A stretch of 64,000 bases of DNA from Enorma phocaeensis (GCF_900186505.1 NZ_LT891967.1:1-64000), one strand, 5' to 3'. Shown: positions 1 to 8,800, counted from the stretch's first letter. Notes: generated from the letters alone by a model not told the origin. Numbers and translations: made by a program.

Positions 1-214
1 GGCAGGGGCATAAGGCCGTCCGCGGGCGCCCGATCGGCAGTCCCTCGGGACATATGTCAATCGTAGTCCGACCGTCTAAGCGGATGGCTTAAGCGATTGG
101 GCTAACTACTTCTCAAACTGTAATGGGCTGCTTCGCGGCAAGCTCCCCTAGGCTCGATTTGACCCGCAGGTGCGCTCGTCGCGTCGGCGCGAGCGAGATG
201 GAAAGGATTCGTAC
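1..214. other. Leading intergenic stretch, nothing recognised
   Basis: No convincing reading frame enters the window here. I looked for the 3' part of tmRNA, RNase P RNA or a tRNA and found no CCA end, T-arm or conserved core. A small stem (GCTGC/GCGGC around 130) is the only visible structure. The last bases carry the ribosome binding site of the next gene. Confidence 0.4.
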
Positions 215-1009
215 ATGATCAAGCTCATTGCATCGGACATGGACGGCACGCTGCTCGATGAGAACGGCCAGGTGCCGCCTGAGACCTACGACCTCATTCG
301 CGCGCTTCGCTCTAAAGGCGTGCACTTCGCCGCCTCTTCGGGTCGCCGCCTCGACAAGCTCTGCGAGTTCTTCGCTCCGGTTGTAGACGAGATGGATTTC
401 GTCGCCGCCAATGGTTCTCAGGTGATGGCGTCCGGTGAGCTCATCGATCGCGAGGTCTTTTCGCACCTTGCCATCAGGCGGCTCGCTAAGACCGTCGGCA
501 TGTTCGAGCACCTGCATCTGGTCCTGTTCGACCGCACCAAGTCGTTCCTTTTGGACGATGAGGACAAGTTCGTGCGCGAGGTGGACAAGGACCTGCCCAA
601 TGCCGAGCGCATCTGGTACCTACCTACGCCGGATGTGAACATCCTTAAGGCATCGATTTTCTGCGACGATGGTCACGTGATGGATTACGCCTACGCGCTC
701 TCGCGCGAGCTGGGCGACGAATTCGTTTTCGCGCCTTCGGGTAACGCGTGGGTGGATCCCATGCAGCGCGGCGTCTCCAAGGCGACGGGCATCGAGCAGG
801 TCATGAACCGCTATGGGCTCAAGCCCGATGAGGTCATGGCCTTCGGTGACTCGATGAACGACTACGAGATCATCCGCTTCGTGGGGTGCGGATGCGCCAT
901 GGCCAACGCGCGTCCCGCGCTCAAGGCGGTGGCGAACCGCGTGGTGGGATGCAACCGCGATCACGCCGTCCAAGCTGAGATGCGCACGGTGCTGGAATCG
1001 TTGGGATAG
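215..1009 (+). CDS. HAD superfamily (Cof/IIB type) sugar-phosphate phosphatase
   Basis: The 264-aa protein has the HAD motif I at its N-terminus (DMDGTLL, nucleophile and acid Asp 8 and 10). The late GDSMNDYEII motif binds Mg2+. Length and motif order fit the Cof-type HAD-IIB phosphatases, soluble enzymes that dephosphorylate sugar phosphates or flavin/pyridoxal phosphates; the exact substrate cannot be read from sequence. The ATG at 215 is chosen because it starts at the conserved MIKLIASDMDGT and follows a GAAAGG site; an upstream in-frame ATG at 170 would add an unconserved basic leader. It stands alone, converging on the ABC fusion gene downstream. A second family member lies at 7976-8800. 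Confidence 0.88.
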   Translation: MIKLIASDMDGTLLDENGQVPPETYDLIRALRSKGVHFAASSGRRLDKLCEFFAPVVDEMDFVAANGSQVMASGELIDREVFSHLAIRRLAKTVGMFEHLHLVLFDRTKSFLLDDEDKFVREVDKDLPNAERIWYLPTPDVNILKASIFCDDGHVMDYAYALSRELGDEFVFAPSGNAWVDPMQRGVSKATGIEQVMNRYGLKPDEVMAFGDSMNDYEIIRFVGCGCAMANARPALKAVANRVVGCNRDHAVQAEMRTVLESLG

Positions 1010-1120
1010 CGGCTCGGTGTCAGAGCGAACCCGTATCGCTTGCTTGCCAAGATCTTGATGCTCATGTTTTCGATCAATGGATGCCGGCTGGCCATTCGTT
1101 GAAAAAATGGGTGGATCAGG

Positions 1121-1138
1121 TGCTCTCTATATAGAGCA
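1121..1138. terminator. AT-rich hairpin between convergent genes
   Basis: TGCTCT and AGAGCA arms enclose a 6-base loop, directly beside the repeat pair at 1140-1189 and between two convergent gene ends. A bidirectional terminator is the simplest reading, although there is no clear T tract. Confidence 0.35.
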
Positions 1139-1139
1139 T

Positions 1140-1189
1140 ATCGTAATACTTATGCAAAATAATATGAATAACTGAAGAATAATTACGAT
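1140..1189. repeat. Convergent pair of RTCGTAA-N6-TKCA elements
   Basis: A forward element starts at 1140 (ATCGTAA, six bases, TGCAAAATA) and a reverse one ends at 1189 (ATCGTAA, six bases, TTCAG on the minus strand). The outer ends are 50 bp apart. The same motif and the same 50-bp geometry recur in the longer array at 28415-28617. It sits in an AT-rich gap between the 3' ends of two convergent genes, so it is not an ordinary promoter operator. Function unknown. Confidence 0.6.
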
Positions 1190-1219
1190 AAATAAGAAAA
1201 AAGCGCACATTTTATCGCG

Positions 1220-2764
1220 CTATGGGAGAAGCGCCCCATTGGAAGAGGCTTCCTTGCGGGCAAGCGAGATAGCCCGTGCGCCGAGCAGGTCCGCGTCACG
1301 CCGGTCATGTGTTGCCACGATAACGACGGTTGAGCGCTCATGCGCCGCTACGAGTGCTGCTACCTGCTTATGGGTTGCGTCGTCCAGCCCGGCGAAGGGC
1401 TCGTCGAGCAACAGGAGGTCGTGATCGGCGAGGAGCGCCCGCGCAAGGGCGATGCGTCGACGCTCGCCGCCCGAGCACGTGCCGACGGGGGAGAGCAGGT
1501 GCTCGCCTAGGCCGAGGGCGTTAAGCAGTGCGGGAGCATCGTGCCAGGCGGTGCTGTCGGCTTCGAGTGGCAGGCGTACGTTGGCAAGGATGCTTGCCTG
1601 GTCGGCGAGGCGGTCGTCTTGGAATACCATCGAGACCCTACCCGGTGCGTCTCGGTCTGCCGCATCTCCCCAAATCAAGGAGCCGGCGTCGGCGTCGCTC
1701 AAGCCCGCTGCGATGCGCAACAGTGTCGTTTTGCCTGATCCCGAGGGCGCCATGAGGCACACGGGGGTGCCGGGGTGCGCATCGAATGTGATGCCATCGA
1801 GTACGCTGAGGCCAGCAAAAGCCTTCGTGATGCCGGTGAGATGAATCGTCGAGGCGGTGCGCATCAAGTTGCGCGCGGCAACTCCGGATCCTTTGGCGCG
1901 GGCGGCGCGCTCGGTTGCTTTCGAGTGGATTGCATCAAAGGTCTTCGCATGTCCCGCAGCGCCACAGGCGATGGGCTCGAGTGCGCGGAGCGCTGCTTTC
2001 ACGATGCCGGTCGTCGCCGCGCTGGCGATGACGATTGCGAGCGTGACGGCGAAGAGGCCGGGGGTATCGAAGTAGACCTTTGCATCGTAGACGGCCTCAC
2101 CGAGCGAACCGGTGGGGATGCCGATGACCTCGGCAGCGACACCTGCCTTCCAAGCCATGCCGAGTGCTGTGCCGAGCGCCGTTTCCAGGTAAGGATAGAG
2201 GCGGGGCATGACGAGGAACCGCAGGCGTCGAGCTCCGTTGATCGAGAACAGCTTGGCTGCCTCATCGAGCGCGGGGTCGGCTGCTCGCAATCCTGCGAGC
2301 GTGTTCGCGTACACCAAGGGCAATACGACAAGGAAGACGACGAACACGGCTAAATTCGCGGCGCGCAGCCATACGAGAGCGAGCACCGTGATCGAAGCGA
2401 CGGGCACGCTTTTCGTGAGCGCCACGAGCGGGGCGAACAGTTCCTCTGCCGTACGCCAGCGCGCCGCTCCAAGTGCAGCGGCAATTCCTATCGCAGCAGC
2501 CAGAAGATAGCCCCCTGCGATGCGGCTGAGCGTGAAAAGGACGCGCTGCCAGAATGCCGGATCGGGTGCAAGGGCGATGAGGCGCGCGGCCACATCGATG
2601 GGGCCGGGGAGCAGGAGGGGGCTTCCCCATGCTATCGATGCGATCTGCCATATCAAGAGCCATGCGATGACCGCCCACGGCGCGAGGCCAGATGCCCCTC
2701 GTGCCGCGGGCGCTCCGGTTCCCAGATGCGCGGTATTCCCCTTGCTTGACCTGCTCCTTGCCAC
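1220..2764 (-). CDS. ABC transporter permease-ATPase fusion protein (NitT/TauT/SsuBC type)
   Basis: One 514-aa reading frame carries a complete permease followed by a complete ATPase. Residues about 30-265 hold several membrane segments and the EAA loop (EAAKLF...GARR...P). After a basic linker of about 35 residues, residues about 302-514 have Walker A (PSGSGKTT), signature CSGGE and Walker B (LLLLDEP). No stop separates the two parts, so permease and ATPase would be made as one inner-membrane half-transporter. The start is taken as GTG at 2764, six bases after GGAG and just behind the binding-protein gene; the frame is open further upstream but there it overlaps the binding-protein gene. It pairs with the lipoprotein at 2782-3918. 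The substrate is unknown; the family imports sulfonates, nitrate or thiamine precursors. Confidence 0.8.
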   Translation of the reverse strand: MARSRSSKGNTAHLGTGAPAARGASGLAPWAVIAWLLIWQIASIAWGSPLLLPGPIDVAARLIALAPDPAFWQRVLFTLSRIAGGYLLAAAIGIAAALGAARWRTAEELFAPLVALTKSVPVASITVLALVWLRAANLAVFVVFLVVLPLVYANTLAGLRAADPALDEAAKLFSINGARRLRFLVMPRLYPYLETALGTALGMAWKAGVAAEVIGIPTGSLGEAVYDAKVYFDTPGLFAVTLAIVIASAATTGIVKAALRALEPIACGAAGHAKTFDAIHSKATERAARAKGSGVAARNLMRTASTIHLTGITKAFAGLSVLDGITFDAHPGTPVCLMAPSGSGKTTLLRIAAGLSDADAGSLIWGDAADRDAPGRVSMVFQDDRLADQASILANVRLPLEADSTAWHDAPALLNALGLGEHLLSPVGTCSGGERRRIALARALLADHDLLLLDEPFAGLDDATHKQVAALVAAHERSTVVIVATHDRRDADLLGARAISLARKEASSNGALLP

Positions 2765-2781
2765 GCCGGGCTCCGTCCCGC

Positions 2782-3918
2782 TTACGCCTCGTAATAGAAA
2801 TCGTCCGCGGGCATCGAGCCGCCGACGGATTCCGCATCGGCGTCGAAGAGCGTCTGGAGATAGCCCTCGAGCGCGCCGCGCATGTCGGAGCCCGTCATGC
2901 AGACGATGTTGCAATAGGGGATCGCCTTTTCCGCGATAGGCGCGGCGATGATGCCTGCTGCCTCGATAAGCTGGGCTGCGGCGGCGGGATAGCTGTTCAC
3001 GAAGTCGACGGAGGCAGCGTAGGCGTCGAGGAACTCGGCAACCGTGGCGGGGAACTCGTCCACGAACTCGCGACGAGCCACGGCGACGCCGGTGATGAGC
3101 TGCGAGCTCTCGCCGGTCGCCTCGGCGGTCTCGTTCCAAACCTCGGTGAGGTCGAGCGCGATCCGCGCGCCATCTACCTGCGTTAGGGCGCTTGTGGCGA
3201 AAGGCTGCGGAAGCATGCACACGATGCTCGGGTCCGCTTGGAGCGCGGAGAGGCACTCGGCATGCTCGCTCGCCCACTGGATCGTGACGTCGGTTTCAGG
3301 GTCGACGCCGTTTGCCCGCAACAGGTACTCAAGGGCGTACTGCGGGGTGGAGCCTCGCCCGGCGGAGTAGATGGTGCGACCAGCAAGGTCGCCGATCTCG
3401 TGCACGGTGTCGCCTGCTTCGACGATGTCGAGCACGCCGAGCGTGTTTACGCAAAGCACCGTGAGAGCGCCCTCGGTGCGCTGGTAGAGCGTCGCTGCAA
3501 GGTTGGCAGGCACGCAGAGCACGTCAAGGTCTCCTTGGATGAGCTGCGGGGCGAGCTCATCGGCAGATCCGGCGAGCGTGAACTCGTAGCTGTTGGCAAG
3601 GGCGTCGATGTCGGCAGGATTCGTGCCCACGGGGGAATCCTCGGCAAGCTCGGTCCCGTTCGTCTCGGCAAGGTCCTCGACCGCTCCGGTGTTGTCCATG
3701 AGGCCGACGAGCCCCATGCCGGTGGGGCCCTGGAGCGCGCCGACGCGCATGGTGGTTACCGCTGCGTTCCCGGTAGCCGCGCTTCCGGCAGAGCTCCCGG
3801 TAGCGCTGCCTGCTCCCGTGCCGCCCGCGCAGGCGGTAAGACCGAGTCCCGCGACGGCGGCGCCCGCAGCAAGCAGGCCGCGGCGCGTTACAACTGAAGT
3901 ACTGAGCATGCTATCCAT
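2782..3918 (-). CDS. ABC transporter substrate-binding lipoprotein
   Basis: The 378-aa protein begins with a twin-arginine-type signal (TRRGLLAAG) ending in a lipobox (LTAC, Cys 30), then a Gly/Ser/Ala-rich spacer and a periplasmic-binding-protein fold of the NMT1/THI5-SsuA kind. It should be exported and anchored outside the membrane, delivering ligand to the fused permease-ATPase encoded 17 bases downstream. The ATG at 3918 is preferred over one at 3951 because AGGA lies six bases before it and the signal peptide starts there. The ligand is not evident. Nearby hydrogenase genes are transcribed separately, to judge by the hairpin at 4117-4154. Confidence 0.85.
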   Translation of the reverse strand: MDSMLSTSVVTRRGLLAAGAAVAGLGLTACAGGTGAGSATGSSAGSAATGNAAVTTMRVGALQGPTGMGLVGLMDNTGAVEDLAETNGTELAEDSPVGTNPADIDALANSYEFTLAGSADELAPQLIQGDLDVLCVPANLAATLYQRTEGALTVLCVNTLGVLDIVEAGDTVHEIGDLAGRTIYSAGRGSTPQYALEYLLRANGVDPETDVTIQWASEHAECLSALQADPSIVCMLPQPFATSALTQVDGARIALDLTEVWNETAEATGESSQLITGVAVARREFVDEFPATVAEFLDAYAASVDFVNSYPAAAAQLIEAAGIIAAPIAEKAIPYCNIVCMTGSDMRGALEGYLQTLFDADAESVGGSMPADDFYYEA

Positions 3919-4116
3919 GACAGGTCCTATCCACGTGATGGGTAAACGCACCGCTCAGTATAGGACAATGTCCCGATTAATCCGAACAGAGAACAGTTGC
4001 GGCAACGTGCTCAAGCGCGCTACAGCGAGAACCTTGCGGTACGGGCAATCATGCGGTATGGATTAGCTGCTGTCGCAACTCATGTGGTTGTGCTCATGTG
4101 CGTGCGCGGATAACGC

Positions 4117-4154
4117 CGCCGGCGCCTGCGAGGGGCGATGGGCAGGCGCCGGCG
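4117..4154 (-). terminator. Strong GC hairpin after the hydrogenase operon
   Basis: Perfect 13-bp arms (CGCCGGCGCCTGC and its complement) around a 12-base loop lie 10 bases beyond the hydrogenase stop codon. No T tract follows on the minus strand, so termination may be factor-assisted. Confidence 0.6.
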
Positions 4155-4164
4155 TAGACATGTA

Positions 4165-5907
4165 TCATGCAGGCGCGCCGTCCGCGGTCACGCGGTAGGG
4201 CATCGACCAGTCTGCATGGTTGGAGTGGAGCAGATGCTCGGCTTTCTCGGAGAGCGGAGCACCCAGGAAATCCTGGTAGCAGGCCTGTACTGCCGGGTTC
4301 TCATGGCTGAATCGCAGCGGGCTCTCCTCGTCGATGATGCGCAGCGTGCAGCCGCGATCGGCGGAGAGGTTGAAGCCCTCGATGATGGGCTGTCCGCCGC
4401 CGCCCACGCAGCCGCCCGGGCAGGCCATGATCTCGACGAAGTCGTAGGAAGCCTCGCCGCGCTCGATGGCTCGGCAGAGGTCGTCTGCGTTTTTGAGTCC
4501 GCTCGCCACCGCGATGCGCAGGGTCTTTCCGTCGAGGTCGAACTCGCACTCGCGCCAGCCGCGCTCCGGGCCCTCGTAACGGATCTCGCGGAAGGCATCC
4601 GCGTCGGGGTTCGTTCCGGTGACCAGGTAGTACGCTGAGCGCAGGGCGGCCTCCATGACGCCTCCGGTGACGCCGAAGATGTGCCCGGCACCTGTTGCGA
4701 TGCCGAGCGGGGTGTCGAACTCCTCCTCATCGAGCAAATCGACGTTCACGAAACGAGCGCGCAGCTGGCGCGTGAGCTCGCGCACGGTGAGGGCGGCGTC
4801 GACATCGGGGCCGGTGCCGGTGGAGTCCATGCCGGGGTAGGCCGCTTCCATCTTCTTGGCGACGCACGGCATGTACGAGACGACGTAGATGCGTGCAGGG
4901 TCGATGCCGAGCAGCTGGGCATAGTAGGTCTTCGCGAGCGCGCCAAAGATCTGCTGCGGGGATTTGGTGCTGGAGAGCTTCTTGGCGAGCTTGGGATAGC
5001 GGGCCTTTACGAAGCGGACCCAGCCGGGGCAGCAGGAGGTGAACATGGGGCCCTCGACACCTTCCTTGAGGTGCTCGACGAGCTCGCTGCCCTCCTCCAT
5101 GATGGTGACGTCGGCGGCGAAGTCGGTGTCGAAGACATAGTCGAAGCCGAGGCGGCGGATGGCAGCGACCATGCGCCCGGTTGTGGCGCGCTTGCCGTTG
5201 AGGTCGAGGTACTCGGCCCATGAGGCGCGCACCGCCGGGGCAACCTGCGCGATAACGATTTTATCGGGGTCGTTGATGGCGGCGAACACCTTATCGGTGT
5301 CATCGCGCTCGTGCAGGGCGCCGGTGGGGCAGTTCGCGATGCACTGGCCGCAGTAGGCGCACTCGTCCTCGGCGATGGCATCAACATGAGCGCGGCTACC
5401 GGAATCAACGAGGTCCCATACGCCGAGAGCCTGCACCTTCTGACAGGTTGAGACGCAGCGCAGGCAATTCACGCACTTCTCGGGTTCGCGGACGAGTGGG
5501 AAGCGCGCATCGATGGGCTTGGTCTCGAAGAACGTGGTGTACGGAACCTCGTGGACGTTCATGCGGTCGGCGAGCGCCTGCAGCTGGCAGGTTCCGTTGC
5601 GGAAGCACGTCGGGCAGCGACGGTCGTGTCGCGAGAGGATGAGCTGCAGGTTCGCAGCGCGGGCCCTACGCACGCGCGGTGTGTCGGTGTGGATGACCAT
5701 GCCGTCTGCGACCTTGTTGTTGCAGGCGGCGACCAGGTGGTCGATGCCCTCGACCTCGACGAGGCACACGCGGCAGGCGCCGATCTCGTTGATGTCGCGC
5801 AAGTAGCACAGGGTGGGAATCTCGATGCGATGCTCGCGGGCGACCTCGAGTATGGTCGCGTTCTCGCACGCCTCGAAGGACGTGCCGTCAATCGTTATGG
5901 TTACCAT
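4165..5907 (-). CDS. [FeFe] hydrogenase catalytic subunit, HndD/HydA type
   Basis: The 580-aa protein interconverts protons and H2. The N-terminal [2Fe-2S] ferredoxin domain has Cys 34, 45, 48 and 62; a His-x3-Cys-x2-Cys-x5-Cys cluster site sits near 94-107; two [4Fe-4S] sites are at Cys 144-154 and 183-193. All three H-cluster signatures are intact: TSCCPGW near 290, MPCVAKKMEA near 346 and MACPGGC near 494 followed by GGGQP. The gene overlaps the upstream GltD-like gene by 7 bp and has its own GGAAGGA site, so the two are translationally coupled. The short C-terminus lacks extra domains. NAD(P)-linked, soluble H2 production or electron bifurcation is likely; maturases HydEFG are not in the window. 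Confidence 0.95.
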   Translation of the reverse strand: MVTITIDGTSFEACENATILEVAREHRIEIPTLCYLRDINEIGACRVCLVEVEGIDHLVAACNNKVADGMVIHTDTPRVRRARAANLQLILSRHDRRCPTCFRNGTCQLQALADRMNVHEVPYTTFFETKPIDARFPLVREPEKCVNCLRCVSTCQKVQALGVWDLVDSGSRAHVDAIAEDECAYCGQCIANCPTGALHERDDTDKVFAAINDPDKIVIAQVAPAVRASWAEYLDLNGKRATTGRMVAAIRRLGFDYVFDTDFAADVTIMEEGSELVEHLKEGVEGPMFTSCCPGWVRFVKARYPKLAKKLSSTKSPQQIFGALAKTYYAQLLGIDPARIYVVSYMPCVAKKMEAAYPGMDSTGTGPDVDAALTVRELTRQLRARFVNVDLLDEEEFDTPLGIATGAGHIFGVTGGVMEAALRSAYYLVTGTNPDADAFREIRYEGPERGWRECEFDLDGKTLRIAVASGLKNADDLCRAIERGEASYDFVEIMACPGGCVGGGGQPIIEGFNLSADRGCTLRIIDEESPLRFSHENPAVQACYQDFLGAPLSEKAEHLLHSNHADWSMPYRVTADGAPA

Positions 5908-7721
5908 GACATACGTCCTTCCTCATGCAGAATGCCGCAGCCGAAGTGGTCGCAGTTGAGGCATCTGAGCGTCTCTTGGCGAATCTCCTGTTCGGAGAGG
6001 CCGTACTCAACCAGATCGAAGTCGCGCACGCGCTCCTCGGCTGCTCGTTCGCCCAGCACGGAGCGACCGCAGGGTACGCGGTCGTCGAGACGTGGCGTGG
6101 GCAGGGTGATGTCCACGGATACGGCGTGATGGAATCCCAGATAGGTGTCGATCGAGCGGGCGGCCTTCTTGCCGTCGGCGATGGCGAGGATCACGGTCGC
6201 GGGCCCGCGCATGCAGTCGCCGCCGCTAAAGATGCCGGGGTGCTCGGGAACGGCGAGGTTCTCGTCGACGTCGAACTGCTTCCAGCTGGTGGGCAGACCC
6301 TTTTCAGCGAAGTAGTCGGACTGGATGTCTTGGCCAATGGCCACGATGACAACCTGGCATGGGTACTCATGCGGCTCGCGCTCAGCCTCGATGGGCGCTG
6401 GGCGCCCGCGCTTGACGGGGCCGATGATCTGCGGCTGCGCTTTGAGCGCGCATACATGGCCCTGTTCATCGGTAAGGATCTCGAGCGGCGCCATGAGGTC
6501 GGCGATCTCGCAGCCGTCGGCGATGGTGCCTTCGATTTCCTCGGGGAGCGCCGTCATGTCGGCGGTGCGGCGGCGATAGACTACGGTTACGCTCTTGGCA
6601 CCGCAGCGCACTGCGGAGCGGGCGGCATCCATGGCGACGTTGCCGCCGCCCACCACGCAAACATCGAGGCCGGTGTAGTCGGGCGTATGCCCCAAACCGA
6701 TCTCGCGCAGCATCTTCACTGCGGGTACGACGCCCTCGGCGTCCTCGCCGGGCATGCGGAGCTTCTTGTCGCCGTGGGCTCCCATGGCGATGTATACCAC
6801 ATCGAAATCGCGCTGAAGCTCCTCAAGGGTCACGTCCGTTCCTACGGTAACGCCGCAGCGGATCTCGACGCCGGCTGCCTCGATGGAGGCGATCTCGTCA
6901 TCCAAGATGGTCTTCGGCAGACGATAGTTGGGGATGCCGTAGCGCAGCATGCCGCCGGCTTTCTCGCGCTGCTCGAAGGCGACGACCTCGTGTCCCATGC
7001 GCGCGAGGAAGTATCCGCAGGTAAGGCCGGAGGGGCCGGCGCCTACGATCGCCACGCGCTTTCCGGTGGCAGGGCCGCGGTCGCAGGAGCGCGGCGCCGC
7101 GGCATGGTCCACCGCATAGCGCTTGATGCCGCGGATGTTCACGGCGTCGTCCACCATGGTGCGCCGGCAGGTCTCCTCGCAGGGATGCTCGCACACGTAG
7201 GCGCAGGCTGAAGGGAATGGGTTGTCCTTGCGGATGAGCTCGACAGCCTCCTCATACCGGCCGGCAGCCGTAAGGGCGATGTACCCCGGGATGTCCACAT
7301 GAGCCGGACAGCTCACCACGCAGGGCACGCCCTGGCTCGAGCTGCGCAGGCAGCCGCCGGTCTCGGCATGGTACTCGAAGTCGTCGCGGAAGGCCTTGAT
7401 GGACATGAGCACTTGCTCGGCTGCTTGGTAGCCCACCGCGCAGTCGGAGCTCACGCGAATCTGCTCAGCGAGGTCTTCCAAGCGCTCGATGGTGCCCGCC
7501 TCTGCCGTGCCGCCGATGATCTGCTCGAGCATGTCGGTCATGGCGCCAAGCCCCACGCGGCATGGAGTGCACTTCCCGCAGCTCTGGGCATGCGCCACTC
7601 CCACGAGCGCCCGCGTCATGTCGACGGGGCAGGTGCCACGGGCGTTCGCGCCCAAGCGGCGGCTCGTGTTGGCGCACATTTCGCCGAGCGCTCCATACGA
7701 ACTGTCGTTTTCAAACAGCAT
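5901..7721 (-). CDS. NuoF C-terminal Fe-S domain fused to GltD-like NAD(P)H oxidoreductase
   Basis: The 606-aa chimera starts with the [4Fe-4S] end of NuoF/HydB (SCGKCTPCR near residue 47) but lacks the FMN/NADH-binding part. From about 125 it becomes a glutamate-synthase-small-subunit-like flavoprotein: N-terminal cysteine cluster (CAYVCEHPCEETC), FAD site GAGPSGLTCGY, NAD(P) site VVGGGNVAMDAA and the C-terminal GGDCMRGPAT motif. A final Cys pair (CLNCDHFGC) ends the protein. It presumably passes electrons between NAD(P)H and the hydrogenase encoded directly downstream. Related GltD-type subunits occur in bifurcating transhydrogenases and hydrogenases of anaerobes. The ATG at 7721 has AGAGGGG five bases upstream. 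Confidence 0.85.
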   Translation of the reverse strand: MLFENDSSYGALGEMCANTSRRLGANARGTCPVDMTRALVGVAHAQSCGKCTPCRVGLGAMTDMLEQIIGGTAEAGTIERLEDLAEQIRVSSDCAVGYQAAEQVLMSIKAFRDDFEYHAETGGCLRSSSQGVPCVVSCPAHVDIPGYIALTAAGRYEEAVELIRKDNPFPSACAYVCEHPCEETCRRTMVDDAVNIRGIKRYAVDHAAAPRSCDRGPATGKRVAIVGAGPSGLTCGYFLARMGHEVVAFEQREKAGGMLRYGIPNYRLPKTILDDEIASIEAAGVEIRCGVTVGTDVTLEELQRDFDVVYIAMGAHGDKKLRMPGEDAEGVVPAVKMLREIGLGHTPDYTGLDVCVVGGGNVAMDAARSAVRCGAKSVTVVYRRRTADMTALPEEIEGTIADGCEIADLMAPLEILTDEQGHVCALKAQPQIIGPVKRGRPAPIEAEREPHEYPCQVVIVAIGQDIQSDYFAEKGLPTSWKQFDVDENLAVPEHPGIFSGGDCMRGPATVILAIADGKKAARSIDTYLGFHHAVSVDITLPTPRLDDRVPCGRSVLGERAAEERVRDFDLVEYGLSEQEIRQETLRCLNCDHFGCGILHEEGRMSW

Positions 7722-7744
7722 AACGTCCCCTCTCTTTGCATGTC

Positions 7745-7766
7745 GCCCCAGCAGGCGGGCTGGGGC
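7745..7766 (-). promoter_or_regulatory. Hairpin in the hydrogenase operon leader
   Basis: GCCCCAGC and GCTGGGGC form a perfect 8-bp stem around a 6-base loop, ending 23 bases upstream of the first hydrogenase-operon ATG. It may be an operator or a leader RNA structure; no regulator is identified. Confidence 0.4.
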
Positions 7767-7902
7767 TATGCTTGGGCACCTACTCTATCGTGCGCAGCGG
7801 GGGCGTCGTCTCAAAGCGGGCGGAAACGACCGGTGAACGGTAGGCTGCATGAAAAGACCGGTTTTGACGGGGAGCCGCCTAAGGCGGTGCATCTTGGAGG
7901 AA

Positions 7903-7932
7903 CATCGCCTCATCGCGCGCGGTGAGGCGATG
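7903..7932 (-). terminator. Hairpin after the second HAD gene
   Basis: Perfect 10-bp arms (CATCGCCTCA and complement) around a 10-base loop, 43 bases past the HAD stop on the minus strand. There is no T tract. A smaller CCGCC/GGCGG hairpin lies at 7875-7887. Confidence 0.5.
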
Positions 7933-7975
7933 CGTGCGCGAGGCACATCGACGAGGCCGCTCTCGCGCTAGCCGT

Positions 7976-8800
7976 TCAGCGATTACCAGCAAGCCGCTGC
8001 AAGATGAACTCGCCCACGCCGCCTTCGTCGTTTGTAAGCGTTATCGCGTCTGCGATGGCTTTGATCTCGGCCTCGGCGTTCTCCATGGCGACGCCCGTGC
8101 CGGCTTTCTCGATCATGGAGACATCGTTGAGGTTGTCTCCGAATGAGACCGCTTCATCGAGGGGGATGCCCAGGTGATTGCAGAGCCATGCGAGCGCAGC
8201 CCCCTTGGTTGCGCGCGCGTCGGAGATCTCGAAGTTCGTGGGATAGGAGCGCACGCAGCTAACATCGGGAACGCGTTTGATTTCCGCGAGGAGGGCATCG
8301 CGGTCGGCGGGGTCGCGCCAGTAGAGCGAGACGCGCTCGATATGGTCGAGCGTGCGCAGGAGCTCTGCGGTATCGCCGTCGTACGGCGTGCGCATGGCAC
8401 GCATGGAAGCGAGGAGCAGGGTATCGCTCACGAACCCATTGAAGCGATCGAAGACATCGCGGCGTGTGTAGATGCGCCCGTTGGCGAAGATGTCGAACGT
8501 CACATCGTGGCAGCGCGCGATTTCAAAAAGGTCGAGGGCTCGCTCTTGGCCAAGGTCCGCGCGGCGAAGTGCCTTGCCGGTCTTAATGTCGGTCACAACC
8601 GCGCCGTTCGTTGATATGGCGTAGCGGGTGGCGGGGTGTTCGAGGATGGATTGCAGGATGCCGGTAAGCGCGCGACCGCTGCAGGGGACGAAAGGTATAC
8701 CTTCGGCTGCCAAGGTGCCGAGCGCTTCGAGGTTGCGCGCCGGGATCTGCTTGCGCGAGGTCAGGAAGGTGCCATCGAGATCCGAGAAGACGATCATCAT
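7976..8800 (-). CDS. HAD superfamily Cof-type phosphatase
   Basis: The 274-aa protein shows motif I (FSDLDGTFLTS, Asp 7 and 9), a C2B cap and the late GDNLNDVSMIE motif. It is a paralogue-level relative of the protein at 215-1009 but clearly divergent. A cytosolic sugar- or cofactor-phosphate phosphatase is likely. The start is one of two adjacent ATGs at 8800/8797; AGGAG lies 13 bases upstream, a long spacing. It follows the ACT-domain gene by 22 bases, so the two probably form an operon. Confidence 0.85.
   Translation of the reverse strand: MMIVFSDLDGTFLTSRKQIPARNLEALGTLAAEGIPFVPCSGRALTGILQSILEHPATRYAISTNGAVVTDIKTGKALRRADLGQERALDLFEIARCHDVTFDIFANGRIYTRRDVFDRFNGFVSDTLLLASMRAMRTPYDGDTAELLRTLDHIERVSLYWRDPADRDALLAEIKRVPDVSCVRSYPTNFEISDARATKGAALAWLCNHLGIPLDEAVSFGDNLNDVSMIEKAGTGVAMENAEAEIKAIADAITLTNDEGGVGEFILQRLAGNR

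Noticed and set aside
1..214. 3' end of tmRNA, RNase P RNA or a tRNA
   Set aside because: No CCA end, T-arm or conserved core could be matched.
1220..1870. Separate gene for the ATPase half of the permease-ATPase protein
   Set aside because: An internal ATG exists near residue 300 of the fusion, but there is no stop codon before it, so a fusion is the direct reading.
2765..3277. Upstream part of the open frame of the fusion gene
   Set aside because: It lies fully inside the binding-protein gene and is Arg-rich shadow sequence.
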